In this document: positions 26,317 to 35,622 of the stretch, one piece after another | How the letters are laid out: every line of letters starts with the position of its first letter | Position numbering within the stretch: the first letter of the stretch is position 1 | The notes under the pieces: model-generated | What the model saw: only the letters and a program-made list of their open reading frames with translations | Database searches by the model: none | What the model was told of the DNA's origin: nothing | Program-made: the position numbers and the translations under genes | From: Chitinispirillaceae bacterium | GTDB taxonomy: Bacteria > Fibrobacterota > Chitinivibrionia > Chitinivibrionales > Chitinispirillaceae | Length of the DNA stretch: 64,000 bases | Direction: 5' to 3' | NCBI GenBank assembly: GCA_016932075.1 | Contig: JAFGDP010000010.1 | Coordinates: forward strand, 1 to 64,000

Positions 26317-27543
26317 TCAATAATCCGCGATGACCTCCTGGCCGTCCACCATGACAAGCGCCATCTCGACATCGGCCTGAATCAGCTCCTCAAGAATGTC
26401 CTCCCGCGGATCATGCGTAAACCGGACCGCGATGAAATCGGCAAATTTTCCCTGTGTCAGACTTCCCAGTGAATCGCCCATCCTGAGCGCGTTTGCCGCG
26501 TTCTGCGTGATCCAGCGCAGCATTTCAGAGGCGGGCAGGTGAGGGTAGGCGCATTTGAGGGCAAACAGTTCGTCCAGCAGGCTCATCGCTCCTGCCGGCG
26601 CGATCCCTTCGGTGCCAAGGCAAAACAGAAGGTGGCGATTAAGTGCGACTTCGAGAGGAAACCGCTTGTGGCCCAAGGCCTCGGAATAACGGAAGCAGTG
26701 CACGACAGCAGCCCTTTTTGCGGCAAGAAGCGAGAGCTCGTGGCCTGAAGCGTAGTTGCAGTGAAAGCAGATGCCGTTTTTCGGGATCAGGTTTGCCGTA
26801 AGAGCCAGATTCATTGATCCCATGGTGGTCATGCCGAACAGCCATGGTTTCCTGCGGGTAATATAAAAATAAAGGTCGCCTTTACGCTCGGAAAAAGCCT
26901 GGAGCTCCTCGGCGCTCTCCGCAATATGCGTGGCCCAGAGCCAGCCCCGTGAGGCCGCCGTTTCAACAAGTTTTCGCTGGGAAAATGGTGAAAGAGAATA
27001 GATCGCGTGCGGGCCGCATCCGCGGCCTATCCTGGGGTCGCATGACCTGATCCTGTCCAGCATGACCGCATCGAGGGACTCCTCCTGGGCCGGGTCCTCG
27101 GCATATGCTTCGTGAACCACCAATGAGCGAATCGGTTCCCCGGCAAGCACAGGGGCGGACCATCCAAGACGCGAGCTGTCGAGGACGGTCGTTATTCCCT
27201 CAGCCAGAAGCTCCCGCACCGTCAGCCTGATCCCGGCGGTGATGCGCTCCGGCGCAGCCTGCCTGAGACGCGAGCTCTTTTTCGCGATAAACGCGGCAAA
27301 GGTCTCATCTGCCTGCCTGGTGGCGCCCCTGACCACGCACTCTTCCAGGTGCGTGTGCATGTTGATGAAGCCGGGGAGCATGAGCGTATCACCAAGATTG
27401 ACAAGCCGGTCGCTGCTGCTCCTTTTCATGCCGCTCCGGGGTCCGGCAGAAAGGATGATGTTTTTTTCCACGCACACGGCGCCGTTTTCTAGAATCTCTC
27501 CGGTATCGAGAAGCATCCAGCGTGCGAAGTAGACCGTGGCCAT
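26317..27543 (-). CDS. Amidohydrolase-superfamily deaminase/chlorohydrolase-like protein
   Basis: 408 residues with the metal-dependent hydrolase fold. The first metal motif HTH is present (MHTHLEECVVRG), then ATHIAES, FHCNYASGHELSLL and a C-terminal composite domain (GSLTQGKFADFIAV). It resembles the SAH/MTA or aminodeoxyfutalosine deaminase group. The usual aspartate ligand in the GTD motif is a glutamate here (LGTEGIAP), so activity may differ. The ATG at 27543 starts MATVYFARWMLLDTG, the expected N terminus; an open frame extends upstream through repeat DNA and is not believed to be translated. Confidence 0.85.
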   Translation of the reverse strand: MATVYFARWMLLDTGEILENGAVCVEKNIILSAGPRSGMKRSSSDRLVNLGDTLMLPGFINMHTHLEECVVRGATRQADETFAAFIAKKSSRLRQAAPERITAGIRLTVRELLAEGITTVLDSSRLGWSAPVLAGEPIRSLVVHEAYAEDPAQEESLDAVMLDRIRSCDPRIGRGCGPHAIYSLSPFSQRKLVETAASRGWLWATHIAESAEELQAFSERKGDLYFYITRRKPWLFGMTTMGSMNLALTANLIPKNGICFHCNYASGHELSLLAAKRAAVVHCFRYSEALGHKRFPLEVALNRHLLFCLGTEGIAPAGAMSLLDELFALKCAYPHLPASEMLRWITQNAANALRMGDSLGSLTQGKFADFIAVRFTHDPREDILEELIQADVEMALVMVDGQEVIADY

Positions 27544-27660
27544 GAAAGTAATATACGACAGGGAAGGTGGCGAGGGAGAGCAGGCCCATCGAACCGTGCG
27601 CGCGGATTTCCCGCATACGGCTCGCCGGCGGAAAGGATCCCGACCGACATAGAACCTGCT

Positions 27661-27765
27661 ATGACCGCCGGAAAACAGGGCCTGACCAGGGGAAAACCGT
27701 TCATGATCGCTGGAAAATGGGGTATGACGGAGGGAGAAGAGGGTATGACCAAAGAACATGTCGTT
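27661..27765. repeat. 21-bp tandem repeats in an otherwise gene-free gap
   Basis: Five adjacent 21-base units, each starting with ATGAC/ATGAT/CTGACC and carrying a GGGA/GGAAAA core, occupy the 392-base gap between the amidohydrolase gene and yajC. The last unit is degenerate. A 74-codon plus-strand ORF over them would read heptads such as MTAGKQG and MIAGKWG; I take this as a by-product of the period being a multiple of three. Nothing else is seen in the gap apart from the yajC leader. Confidence 0.7.
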
Positions 27766-27935
27766 TTTAACGCGGTCGGGACGGATTCTTCCCTTGAAAT
27801 GTTGATTCCTTGGTACATTCGCCCGTTCATGGCGGGAAAAATCTACGGAAAAACAGATTTCGCACAACGTATTTTTAACAATTAAGCAAAAACACACCCC
27901 ATCGCCGGGATCTACCGGACAAGAAAGGACCGAAC

Positions 27936-28358
27936 ATGCGAAGCACCATTTTGCGTTTTTTTATTACCCTGACGCCGGTCATGCTGATCGCAATACCGGT
28001 TTTTGCGGAAAAACAGCAGCAACCCGGCATGGGAGGGCTCGGCAGCCTTCTCCCCATGCTCCTTTTCATGTTTCTGATCATCTATTTCCTCATGATCAGG
28101 CCTGAACAGCGCAAACAGAAGGAGCGGCAGAAGCTTCTCGCCTCGCTGAAAAAGGGCGACCGTGTCATGACCGCCGCAGGAATATTCGGTACGGTCGGCA
28201 ATGTAAAGGATAATTCAGTAATGGTGAAAGTCGCTGAAAACACCGTGGTTGAGTTCTCAAAAAACGCGGTAACCGCTGTTTTAAACAACGACGGCACGGA
28301 AAAAGCAGCGCAGAAGAAAGAAACGGCTGACAAAGATGTCAACAAGGACAAGAAGTAA
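27936..28358 (+). CDS. yajC: Sec translocon accessory protein YajC
   Basis: 140 residues with a cleavable or anchoring N-terminal segment (FFITLTPVMLIAIPVFA), a single membrane helix (LLPMLLFMFLIIYFLMIRPE, where RPE is the family mark) and the small cytoplasmic domain with LKKGDRVMTAAGIFGTV. YajC associates with SecDF in protein export. The N-terminal extension and the Lys/Asp-rich tail (about 25 residues) are longer than in E. coli. Its TAA overlaps the ATG of the deformylase gene by one base (TAATG), so the two are co-translated. AAGGA precedes the start. Confidence 0.95.
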   Translation: MRSTILRFFITLTPVMLIAIPVFAEKQQQPGMGGLGSLLPMLLFMFLIIYFLMIRPEQRKQKERQKLLASLKKGDRVMTAAGIFGTVGNVKDNSVMVKVAENTVVEFSKNAVTAVLNNDGTEKAAQKKETADKDVNKDKK

Positions 28359-28870
28359 TGTTTGAAATCCGCATATACGGCGATCCTGTTCTGCGGAAAA
28401 CGGCGGAACCGGTGGCGGCGTTCGATGAAAACCTGAAACAATTCATCGAAGAGTTCACCCAGACCATGATAGAGAAGGACGGCGTGGGCTTGGCAGCCAA
28501 CCAGGTGGGGACGGCCGTCCGTATTGCCGTTGTGGACACGACGGCCGGTGAAAAAGCGCCATATGTGCTCATTAATCCCGAGATCATATATTCCTCACAA
28601 GAAATAGCTGATGAGGAAGAAGGGTGTCTGAGCATCCCCACGGTACGGCTCAAGGTTAAACGGCCGGCCATTGTAACGGTCAAGGCGCTTGATGCCGGAG
28701 GAAAAGAGTACGTTGTGGAAAAAGCCGAAGGCCTTCTTGCCCGGGCGCTCCAGCATGAAATCGACCATTTAAACGGCATCCTGTTCGTTGACCGCGTTTC
28801 ACCGCTGCAACGCCGTCTGATCAGCGGAAAGCTGAAAAAACTGGCAAAATCAGGTGACGACAAAAAGTAG
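28358..28870 (+). CDS. def: Peptide deformylase
   Basis: 170 residues carrying all three family motifs: GVGLAANQVG (motif 1), EEGCLS (motif 2, with the metal-binding Cys) and HEIDH (motif 3, with the metal-binding His pair and catalytic Glu). It removes the formyl group from nascent proteins in the cytoplasm. The length is normal. It overlaps yajC by one base at its start and the SpoIID-like gene by 17 bases at its end, so the three genes form an operon. Confidence 0.97.
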   Translation: MFEIRIYGDPVLRKTAEPVAAFDENLKQFIEEFTQTMIEKDGVGLAANQVGTAVRIAVVDTTAGEKAPYVLINPEIIYSSQEIADEEEGCLSIPTVRLKVKRPAIVTVKALDAGGKEYVVEKAEGLLARALQHEIDHLNGILFVDRVSPLQRRLISGKLKKLAKSGDDKK

Positions 28871-30338
28871 CTTTTTTTCCGGGGTGGCAATCTCCCTGCT
28901 CGCGTGTGTTTTTTTTTCCTGCACGTCGTTGTCGCTTCTGACTCCAAATCCGCCAGAGCATGGCGGCAAGCCATCTGTTGCGCGCGCTAAAAAAAAGAAA
29001 TCCCAGCAAAAACGGTCCGCGGAGAGGCAGGAGAGCGCGCAAGAAAAGGAACTCGACACGAAGGGAGATGATGTCGATTTTTCTCTTGCATTTGCCAACG
29101 AAGAACCGGACTCGTCTGAACCCAAGCCGCCTGTCCCTCGGGTACTGGAAACAAAGGCACAAAAAACAAGCGCTTCCGAAAAAAAACCGATAAAAGCACC
29201 GTCGTCAAAAATCCGGGTGCTCTTGCGGCGCTCCATTATTAACGCGACGCTGTATGCCATGGGTCCCTACGAGATCCGCTCCCCTTCCCTTGTAGAACCG
29301 GTTTCCGTGCGGGGACGCATCACGTTTGAAATGAGGAGCGGTTCGAGGCTCTCGCTTTCGCTGGCCGAAGCAGAAACACATGAGGTTGGTCTGCCCTGCA
29401 CGCTCTGGTCGCAGAGCCCCTCCTCGCTTATGAATGTCGGTAATGACAGTTACCGTGGGTCCATGATCATTGCCGGCGGATCGCGCTTGATGCTCATCAA
29501 TCATCTGGACATGGAAGACTACCTGCGCGGCGTGCTTCCGCTCGAGATGGGAAAGGTGCAGACTGAAGAGATCGAGGCCCTCAAGGCCCAGGCCGTGGCT
29601 TCCCGAACCTATGCTTATAAACGGATGGTAGACCGGGAACCCCACCCCTACGACGTGGTATGCACGGTCGCTGACCAGATTTATGGCGGCGCAAACGCAG
29701 AGACGTCGGAGGCGGACGTTGCCATAGCTGCGACACGCCGGCTTGTTCTTTCATGGCACGATTCTCTCGCGCAGGTCTATTTTCATTCCACGTGCGGCGG
29801 CATGACCGCCAACATCAACGATGTGTGGGACCGCCCTTTTTTTGAGTATCTCAGCGCGGTCAGCGACCTTGATTCCGACGGCACTCCCTACTGTTCGATA
29901 TCCCGGCTCTTTTCCTGGGAACAGTCCTGGAGCGGCGCTCTCCTTTCGACCATCATACGGGCAAACGCCAAAAAGGGTTGTTACGGAAAACGGTTGACCG
30001 GGCAACTGGAATCAATCGAAATCAATGACCGGTTCGACTGCGGCCGCATTCGGTCATGTACCTTTCAGGGAAGCGGCGGCAGTATTGTTTGCGGTGGAGA
30101 TAAAATCCGGTTTCTCCTTCGCAGAAAGAGCCCGTCGGGAAACATCCTGCGCAGCGCCAATTTCACCGTCGTCAAAAACGGTCCCCACCATTTTACGGTG
30201 AAAGGCATCGGCTACGGCCATGGCGTTGGCTTGTGCCAGATGGGAGCCATCGGCAGGGCGCGTCAGGGGCAGACGTTTGAGCAGATCCTGCAGGCGTACT
30301 TTGGCGGCACTGACATCAGCGCTATTGAGGTCCGCTGA
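28854..30338 (+). CDS. SpoIID/LytB-domain lipoprotein
   Basis: 494 residues starting at GTG inside the end of def. A lipoprotein-type signal (AISLLACVFFSC) is followed by a charged disordered segment (about 30-110) and a SpoIID domain: MEDYLRGVLPLEMG, KAQAVASRTYAYKR and the C-terminal GYGHGVGLCQMGA, all family hallmarks. SpoIID enzymes are lytic transglycosylases acting on denuded glycan strands; outside sporulating bacteria they act in cell-wall turnover. The overlap with def supports GTG as the start and membership in the yajC-def operon. Confidence 0.9.
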   Translation: MTTKSSFFSGVAISLLACVFFSCTSLSLLTPNPPEHGGKPSVARAKKKKSQQKRSAERQESAQEKELDTKGDDVDFSLAFANEEPDSSEPKPPVPRVLETKAQKTSASEKKPIKAPSSKIRVLLRRSIINATLYAMGPYEIRSPSLVEPVSVRGRITFEMRSGSRLSLSLAEAETHEVGLPCTLWSQSPSSLMNVGNDSYRGSMIIAGGSRLMLINHLDMEDYLRGVLPLEMGKVQTEEIEALKAQAVASRTYAYKRMVDREPHPYDVVCTVADQIYGGANAETSEADVAIAATRRLVLSWHDSLAQVYFHSTCGGMTANINDVWDRPFFEYLSAVSDLDSDGTPYCSISRLFSWEQSWSGALLSTIIRANAKKGCYGKRLTGQLESIEINDRFDCGRIRSCTFQGSGGSIVCGGDKIRFLLRRKSPSGNILRSANFTVVKNGPHHFTVKGIGYGHGVGLCQMGAIGRARQGQTFEQILQAYFGGTDISAIEVR

Positions 30339-30390
30339 CCGGGCAGGGTATATTTCTTTAGCAGAGAAGGTTCAAGGGCGGAGCGGTCGT

Positions 30391-32052
30391 ATGAAAAACA
30401 GCTGGGTAATTGCACTGATCGTCACCTCCGCTTTCAATCTGGTCGCGAATGACTCGACCGCGATTCCTCCCGTTCCGGTGCGCAGCATTGCCGAATTCGA
30501 GCCCATGGAAGGGCTTCTTATTGTGTACCCGCTCGGCATACCGCACAGCCTTGTCCGGGAAATAGCAAGCGACGCCACCGTTTTCTGCATTACCAATAAC
30601 GCTCCGCGCGTTAACGCGGAGTTCGGCGACAGCGGTATCGACATGCAAAAGGTGACCATTATTCCGGCCACGCCGGATTCGGCGTCTTACTATACAAGAG
30701 ACTTCGGTCCTTTATGGGTTACCGAAGGCACCGGCACCATAAGCACCGTCGATTTCAATTACAATATCGATGCCCGGTGGAACAGCGATTTTATCCCGTC
30801 CATCGTGGGTGACGAGTTGCAGGTCCCGGTGTACAAAATGCCGCTCTTTTTCGCGGGCGGCAACTATATGACCGACGGCTATGGTACTGCGGCGTCAACC
30901 GAACTTGTATGGAACGATAATTTCGACCGTCCCGTTGACACCATTACGACGATGATCCGAAAGTATCTCGGCATCCAAAGCTATCATGTCATCAAGCATC
31001 CCTATTCGATCTCCTGGGAGCCAGTCGAGCATATCGACTGTTTTGCAAAATTCCTGGCGCCGGACAAGGTCGCGGTGGTCAGACTGCCTGAAGCGCATCA
31101 GAATCATGCCGCGGTTGAACAGGTCGCTGCATATTTTTCGTCCTGTACCTCGGCGTATAACCGGCCGTACCGCATGGTTCGAATTTTCAGCTCGGGTCAG
31201 GGGAACGAGGCTTATTTGAACAGCACCATCCTCAACGAAAAAGTTCTGGTCCCGGTCGCCGGGACCGTCAACGACAGCACCACGCTTGCCGCCTACCGGG
31301 AAGCAATGCCCGGATACCGCATCATACCGTTCAGCTATGACTCGACCCGGGGATCGGCATGGTGGAGCGGCGATGCGCTCCACTGCAGGACCAAAGGTAT
31401 TCCGGACCGGGGAATGCTTCGCATCAGGCATGTCCCTCCCGGCGACACGATTGCGGACGCAGGCGGCGGATTTCCGCTTAAGGCGCTTGTAAGGGCCTAC
31501 AGCGGCAAACCCTTGATTCACGACTCGCTTTTTCTCTACTACCGGAACGAGCGCCAGGATCGTTTCTCACGAGTCGGTTTGAACTTGATTGAGAGTGATA
31601 CCTTTTCCGCGACCATCCCCGGTCTGTCTGATACATCCTCAATTTCCTATTTTTTCCATGCTGAAGATGAATCCGGACGGAAAGAGAATGTACCATACAT
31701 CGGAGCGGCTGATCCATTCAGGTTTGTCGGAGTTCCGGCAATCGGACAGGTCCGATCCGGCAGGGCAACGAGCGAATATTTACGAATCAGAATTACTGCC
31801 ATGACCGGCGGGCGTGGCGCAATAATCAGTTTTTGTCCAAAAACAAACCATGGAAATATTCATATTTCTATAATGACAAGCAACGGTAGATTGGTAAAAA
31901 CCCTTGAGATGAGCGGCTATCAGGAAAAAGTTACCTGGGATGGCAGGAATATGCAAGGCGGACAAGTCAGGTCGGGACTGTATTTATTGTCGTTAGAAAA
32001 AGGAAATATGCGTATTACTCGGCCAATTGCGGTTATATCCCCGGGAAAATGA
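30391..32052 (+). CDS. Exported peptidylarginine/agmatine deiminase-family enzyme with C-terminal sorting-like domain
   Basis: 553 residues with a signal peptide. The PAD_porph fold (PF04371 type) is recognised from EFEPMEGLLIVYP, Asp104 in YTRDFGP, His214 and Asp216 in EHIDCF, and the catalytic pair His331-Cys332 in WWSGDALHC. Such enzymes convert guanidino groups (agmatine, or arginine in proteins) to citrulline-type products. From about residue 340 there is a beta region and then an FlgD-like or type IX sorting-like tail (TSNGRLVKTLEMSG, GLYLLSLEKG). Signal peptide plus tail favour an extracellular protein deiminase, like that of Porphyromonas, over an intracellular agmatine deiminase. A purine-rich GGGCGGAG precedes the ATG. 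Confidence 0.85.
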   Translation: MKNSWVIALIVTSAFNLVANDSTAIPPVPVRSIAEFEPMEGLLIVYPLGIPHSLVREIASDATVFCITNNAPRVNAEFGDSGIDMQKVTIIPATPDSASYYTRDFGPLWVTEGTGTISTVDFNYNIDARWNSDFIPSIVGDELQVPVYKMPLFFAGGNYMTDGYGTAASTELVWNDNFDRPVDTITTMIRKYLGIQSYHVIKHPYSISWEPVEHIDCFAKFLAPDKVAVVRLPEAHQNHAAVEQVAAYFSSCTSAYNRPYRMVRIFSSGQGNEAYLNSTILNEKVLVPVAGTVNDSTTLAAYREAMPGYRIIPFSYDSTRGSAWWSGDALHCRTKGIPDRGMLRIRHVPPGDTIADAGGGFPLKALVRAYSGKPLIHDSLFLYYRNERQDRFSRVGLNLIESDTFSATIPGLSDTSSISYFFHAEDESGRKENVPYIGAADPFRFVGVPAIGQVRSGRATSEYLRIRITAMTGGRGAIISFCPKTNHGNIHISIMTSNGRLVKTLEMSGYQEKVTWDGRNMQGGQVRSGLYLLSLEKGNMRITRPIAVISPGK

Positions 32053-32218
32053 CTCTTTTAATATAATTTGTTTGTAAAAAATCCTGAAAAATTAATCTTT
32101 TTATCTTATTATTTAACAGTGTTTCCAGTATACATAGAATGAAGGGGCGTTGTTTAAACGTCTAAATTATGGGTTTTTTGTTCTTTTAATTCTCTCCTAA
32201 GAGGGGAAGGAGCGTGTC

Positions 32219-33808
32219 ATGAGCCGCATTTTTGCCCTATTATCCGTATCGCTGTTGATCGCTGGTTTGAGTATTGGCTTGTCTGCCCAGGAGGCGCTAG
32301 AGTATGCAATGCCGGAAAACGACAATCTCAGTGAACAACCCGGCTGGGTAGATTACTCCGGAGTGACGACGACTTCGAGTTCCTTTAATTATACCGTAAA
32401 AAAGAAGCTTATTAACGGCCCGTATAAAAACAGGGTCAATATCGGATACTGCGGCGATGGGTTTGCAGCCGCAGATACCAACAAATTTTACCGGTACGCG
32501 GACAGCAGCATGGCCTACCGCCGAGGATTAACCACTATACGGAACAATGCCCTGGTAATGAGGCCTTTCCCGCGGTACGATAAGTTCTTTAACTGGTATT
32601 ATATAAATTTGATAAGCCCATCATCGGGAATCCCCGGACCGCTCGGCGGAAGCACGAGCGGAAGGCTTGGGACGATTAATGACAGGCAGGGGTATGCGCT
32701 TTTTCACCAAGCGCATCAGACGCTCGGCATCGATACTATCCACTGGCACATGGCAATTCTCAATAATAGCGGGTACAACAATTCGGGCGGAACTATCGCG
32801 GTTTTTTCCTACCCCTCTTGGGGCGATATTGCAGTCCATGAAACGGGCCATGGGTTTCATCACTTTGCGGACGAGTATCAGGGTTCTGGGTCCGATACCA
32901 GAGAGTATAGCGAAATGAATTCGACCGCTACCATTGGATCTGAAAAATGGAAGCACTGGGTTGGTTACAAGGACATTGATGCACGCACTAGAAGCGGCGG
33001 CGGCTCGCCCAGCAATGTCGATACGGTTGGCTATTTAGAGGGCAGCAGATACGTATCGAGCGGCCAATACCGGCCGACCAGTAACGCTAAGATGAACATG
33101 ACGAGCCAGGGAAACCCGGTTTCATTTAATATCCCATGCCGTGAAAAAATAATACACGATATCTATTGTATTGTAAAACCGATCGACACCATGCTTGGTA
33201 ATTCCGGCACGGTCACCGACCCGGACAGCGTGTGGGTGCAAGTGATCGACCCGGCCGTGCTCAAGGTTGACTGGTATGTTGATGGCGTGCTGAAAAAGCC
33301 CAATGGCGGTACCTCGATTCGCAGAAGCGAAATTACCACCACGCCCGGCACCTTCACGGTGAAAGCGCATGTGTATGACGAGTGCATCCGCCATATGTTC
33401 AGTGACAATAAAAATCCGGACACCCTTGACCTGGTGCGCAAGGATACCCTCGCGATAATCCAGGACACCCGAACCCGCAGAACAGACACGATCAGGATGG
33501 TCGAGGACGCTCAGTGGACCGTTCAGGTTACCAACGTGGGCGTGTTCCAGACGACCATGGAAAAACCGGTGTTCAACCTGTCGGTACGGCACTCCACGGT
33601 GCTGTTCACGCTCATGCAGCCGGGAACCGTGTCATTTGATCTTATCGGCGTGGACGGACGTGTCATGAAGCGGACAAGCGTGCAGGGTGTGTCAGGGAGA
33701 AACAGTATTGACCTGCGAAGCCGCGGCGGACCTGTTTCCAATGGCATCTATTTCCTGAAAATGAAGGCGGGAAAAACAACACAGGTGGTGCCGGTAACGT
33801 TCAATTGA
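32219..33808 (+). CDS. M64-family (IgA peptidase-like) secreted metalloprotease, copy 1
   Basis: 529 residues: signal peptide (LLSVSLLIAGLSIGLSA), a peptidase M64 domain (PYKNRVNIGYCGDGFAAADTNKF), the zinc motif HETGH at 207-211 with ADEY at 217-220, an Ig-like region (DPDSVWVQVIDPAVLKVDWY) and a C-terminal sorting-like domain (VSFDLIGVDGRVM, GIYFLKMKAG). M64 members include IgA-cleaving peptidases of gut bacteria. Strong ribosome-binding site GGAAGGAG. A paralogue follows. The transcript ends at a terminator 23 bases after the stop. Confidence 0.9.
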   Translation: MSRIFALLSVSLLIAGLSIGLSAQEALEYAMPENDNLSEQPGWVDYSGVTTTSSSFNYTVKKKLINGPYKNRVNIGYCGDGFAAADTNKFYRYADSSMAYRRGLTTIRNNALVMRPFPRYDKFFNWYYINLISPSSGIPGPLGGSTSGRLGTINDRQGYALFHQAHQTLGIDTIHWHMAILNNSGYNNSGGTIAVFSYPSWGDIAVHETGHGFHHFADEYQGSGSDTREYSEMNSTATIGSEKWKHWVGYKDIDARTRSGGGSPSNVDTVGYLEGSRYVSSGQYRPTSNAKMNMTSQGNPVSFNIPCREKIIHDIYCIVKPIDTMLGNSGTVTDPDSVWVQVIDPAVLKVDWYVDGVLKKPNGGTSIRRSEITTTPGTFTVKAHVYDECIRHMFSDNKNPDTLDLVRKDTLAIIQDTRTRRTDTIRMVEDAQWTVQVTNVGVFQTTMEKPVFNLSVRHSTVLFTLMQPGTVSFDLIGVDGRVMKRTSVQGVSGRNSIDLRSRGGPVSNGIYFLKMKAGKTTQVVPVTFN

Positions 33809-33830
33809 TATATCACGGTGCTTTCTGCTG

Positions 33831-33865
33831 AAAAAGCCCTTCTGTTTCTGCAGAAGGGCTTTTTT
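33831..33865 (+). terminator. Rho-independent terminator after M64 copy 1
   Basis: AAAAAGCCCTTCTG pairs with CAGAAGGGCTTTTT and runs into a T tract. It separates the two M64 genes, so they are not one transcript. Confidence 0.9.
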
Positions 33866-34000
33866 CGATATATATTTTAGACGTGAATTTCAACTCTTTT
33901 ATAATTATATTGTAGAACATAAAAGGGGGGTTTTGTAATCCCGCAAAAAATTAAGCGTATAAACCAGCCGTTTTCACCTTTTAGCAGGAGAGGGCCTGTT

Positions 34001-35542
34001 ATGTGGTACTATCAAAAAAGTCTCTTTATTGCAGTAGTGCTGTTGGGCCTCAGTGTCTGGTCAATCCGGACAGATGCCGAGGAGTATACGGGACCGGACA
34101 GTGATTTTCTTACAGACCAGGAGTCAGATCTTTTGTCACCTTCGGTTTCCAGCTCCTTTAATTTCACCGTGAAGAAGCGGCTCATCTGGGGCCGTGAAAA
34201 GAACAGAGTCAATATCGGTTATGTGGGCGATGGTTTCGCTGCCGCTGATACCAACAAATTTTATCAATATTCAGACAGCAACATTGCCTATAGAAGGGGT
34301 CTTACCTCAATACGAAACAACGTCATGGTCATGAGACCCCACCTGCGGTATGAAAAATTCTGCAACTATTATCAAATCAATCTTATCAGTCCGAGTTCAG
34401 GAATACCCGGACCGCTCGGCGGCAGCACAAGCGGCAGGCTTGGAACGGTCAACAGGAATTCAACGATGTCCCTGTTTAGAGAAGGGACACGAGAATTGGG
34501 CATTGATACGATCCACTGGCACGCCGCAATTCTCAATAACAGCGGCTACAACAACTCGGGCGGCTCAATCGCGGTTTATTCTTACCCAAGCTGGGGTGAT
34601 ATCGCGTGCCATGAAATGGGTCATACGTTCCATCGCTTTGCGGATGAATATTATAGCTCCGACGGATCCTCAAACACCACAGAGTGTTCGGAGATGAATT
34701 CAACCGCCACCATCGGTTCTGAAAAATGGTCGGCCTGGGTTGGGTACAAAGACATAGACCCCAGAACCAGAAGCGGCGGCGGTCAGCCGACGGGTGATAC
34801 GGTCGGGTACTATCCAGGTTCGCGTTATGTTCAATATGGTCAATACCGCCCCACCTCGAACAGCAAAATGAACATGACCGGTCAAACCAATCCGGTTTCG
34901 TTCAATGCACCGTGCAGGGAAAAGATCATCCACGACATCTATGCTATCGTCCGGCCGATCGATACCATGCTTTCCAATACCGGCACGGTCACCGATCCGG
35001 ACAGCGTCTGGGTGCAGGTTATCGATCCGGCAGTGCTCAAGGTCGATTGGTATGTTGACAACGTCCTGAAAAAGCCGAACGGCGGCACCTCAATTTCGCG
35101 AAGCGAAATCACCTCGGTTCCCGGCACCTTTACGGTCAAGGCGCACGTTTATGATGAGGCGATTCGCCATATGTTTTCAAATAACCAGAATCCAGACACG
35201 CTCGACATTGTTCGCAAAGACACGGCCCGGATGGTGCAGGATGTGCAGTGGACCGTCAACGTGACCAACGTCGCGATCCACCGTACCGCGCTCGAAAAAG
35301 AGGCGTTCTCTCTCTCCGTGGCGAAAAACACGGTGGTCTATTCGCTCAAGCGGTCCGGCGTCGTTACCTTTGATCTCATGGGCGTAAACGGAACGCTTGT
35401 CAGGAGCATTACGGCCATGGGCAACGAGGGAAGAAACAGCATGCGGCTGTTTGACAAGATCACCCCGGTATCTGCCGGCATGTATTTCCTGAAAATGGCT
35501 GCGCCGGGAACGACCCTGATTGTACCGGTGACGATCCAGTGA
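34001..35542 (+). CDS. M64-family secreted metalloprotease, copy 2
   Basis: 513 residues, paralogous to the preceding M64 protein over its full length: signal peptide, GYVGDGFAAADTNKFYQY, zinc motif HEMGH in CHEMGHTFHRFADEYY, the same Ig-like segment (KPNGGTSISRSEIT) and a sorting-like tail (FDLMGVNGTLV, GMYFLKMAAPG). Differences cluster in the residues after the zinc site and in the tail, and copy 1 has a 12-residue insertion (DTRTRRTDTIRM) that copy 2 lacks. GGAGAGG precedes the ATG. It has its own leader and terminator, so it is an independent transcription unit. Confidence 0.9.
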   Translation: MWYYQKSLFIAVVLLGLSVWSIRTDAEEYTGPDSDFLTDQESDLLSPSVSSSFNFTVKKRLIWGREKNRVNIGYVGDGFAAADTNKFYQYSDSNIAYRRGLTSIRNNVMVMRPHLRYEKFCNYYQINLISPSSGIPGPLGGSTSGRLGTVNRNSTMSLFREGTRELGIDTIHWHAAILNNSGYNNSGGSIAVYSYPSWGDIACHEMGHTFHRFADEYYSSDGSSNTTECSEMNSTATIGSEKWSAWVGYKDIDPRTRSGGGQPTGDTVGYYPGSRYVQYGQYRPTSNSKMNMTGQTNPVSFNAPCREKIIHDIYAIVRPIDTMLSNTGTVTDPDSVWVQVIDPAVLKVDWYVDNVLKKPNGGTSISRSEITSVPGTFTVKAHVYDEAIRHMFSNNQNPDTLDIVRKDTARMVQDVQWTVNVTNVAIHRTALEKEAFSLSVAKNTVVYSLKRSGVVTFDLMGVNGTLVRSITAMGNEGRNSMRLFDKITPVSAGMYFLKMAAPGTTLIVPVTIQ

Positions 35543-35567
35543 CGATATTTTGCTGAAGATATAACAT

Positions 35568-35599
35568 AGGCCGCTCCTCGTAAAAGGAGCGGCCTTTTT
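35568..35599 (+). terminator. Rho-independent terminator after M64 copy 2
   Basis: AGGCCGCTCCT (35568-35578) pairs with AGGAGCGGCCT (35585-35595) followed by TTTT. The next gene lies on the opposite strand and ends just beyond. Confidence 0.9.
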
Positions 35600-35622
35600 C
35601 ATGTCCGGTATCAGCCGCGCTG

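Noticed and set aside
27661..27885. 74-codon ORF across the 21-bp repeats
   Set aside because: The repeat period is a multiple of three, which keeps a frame open by chance; no homology and no good start site.
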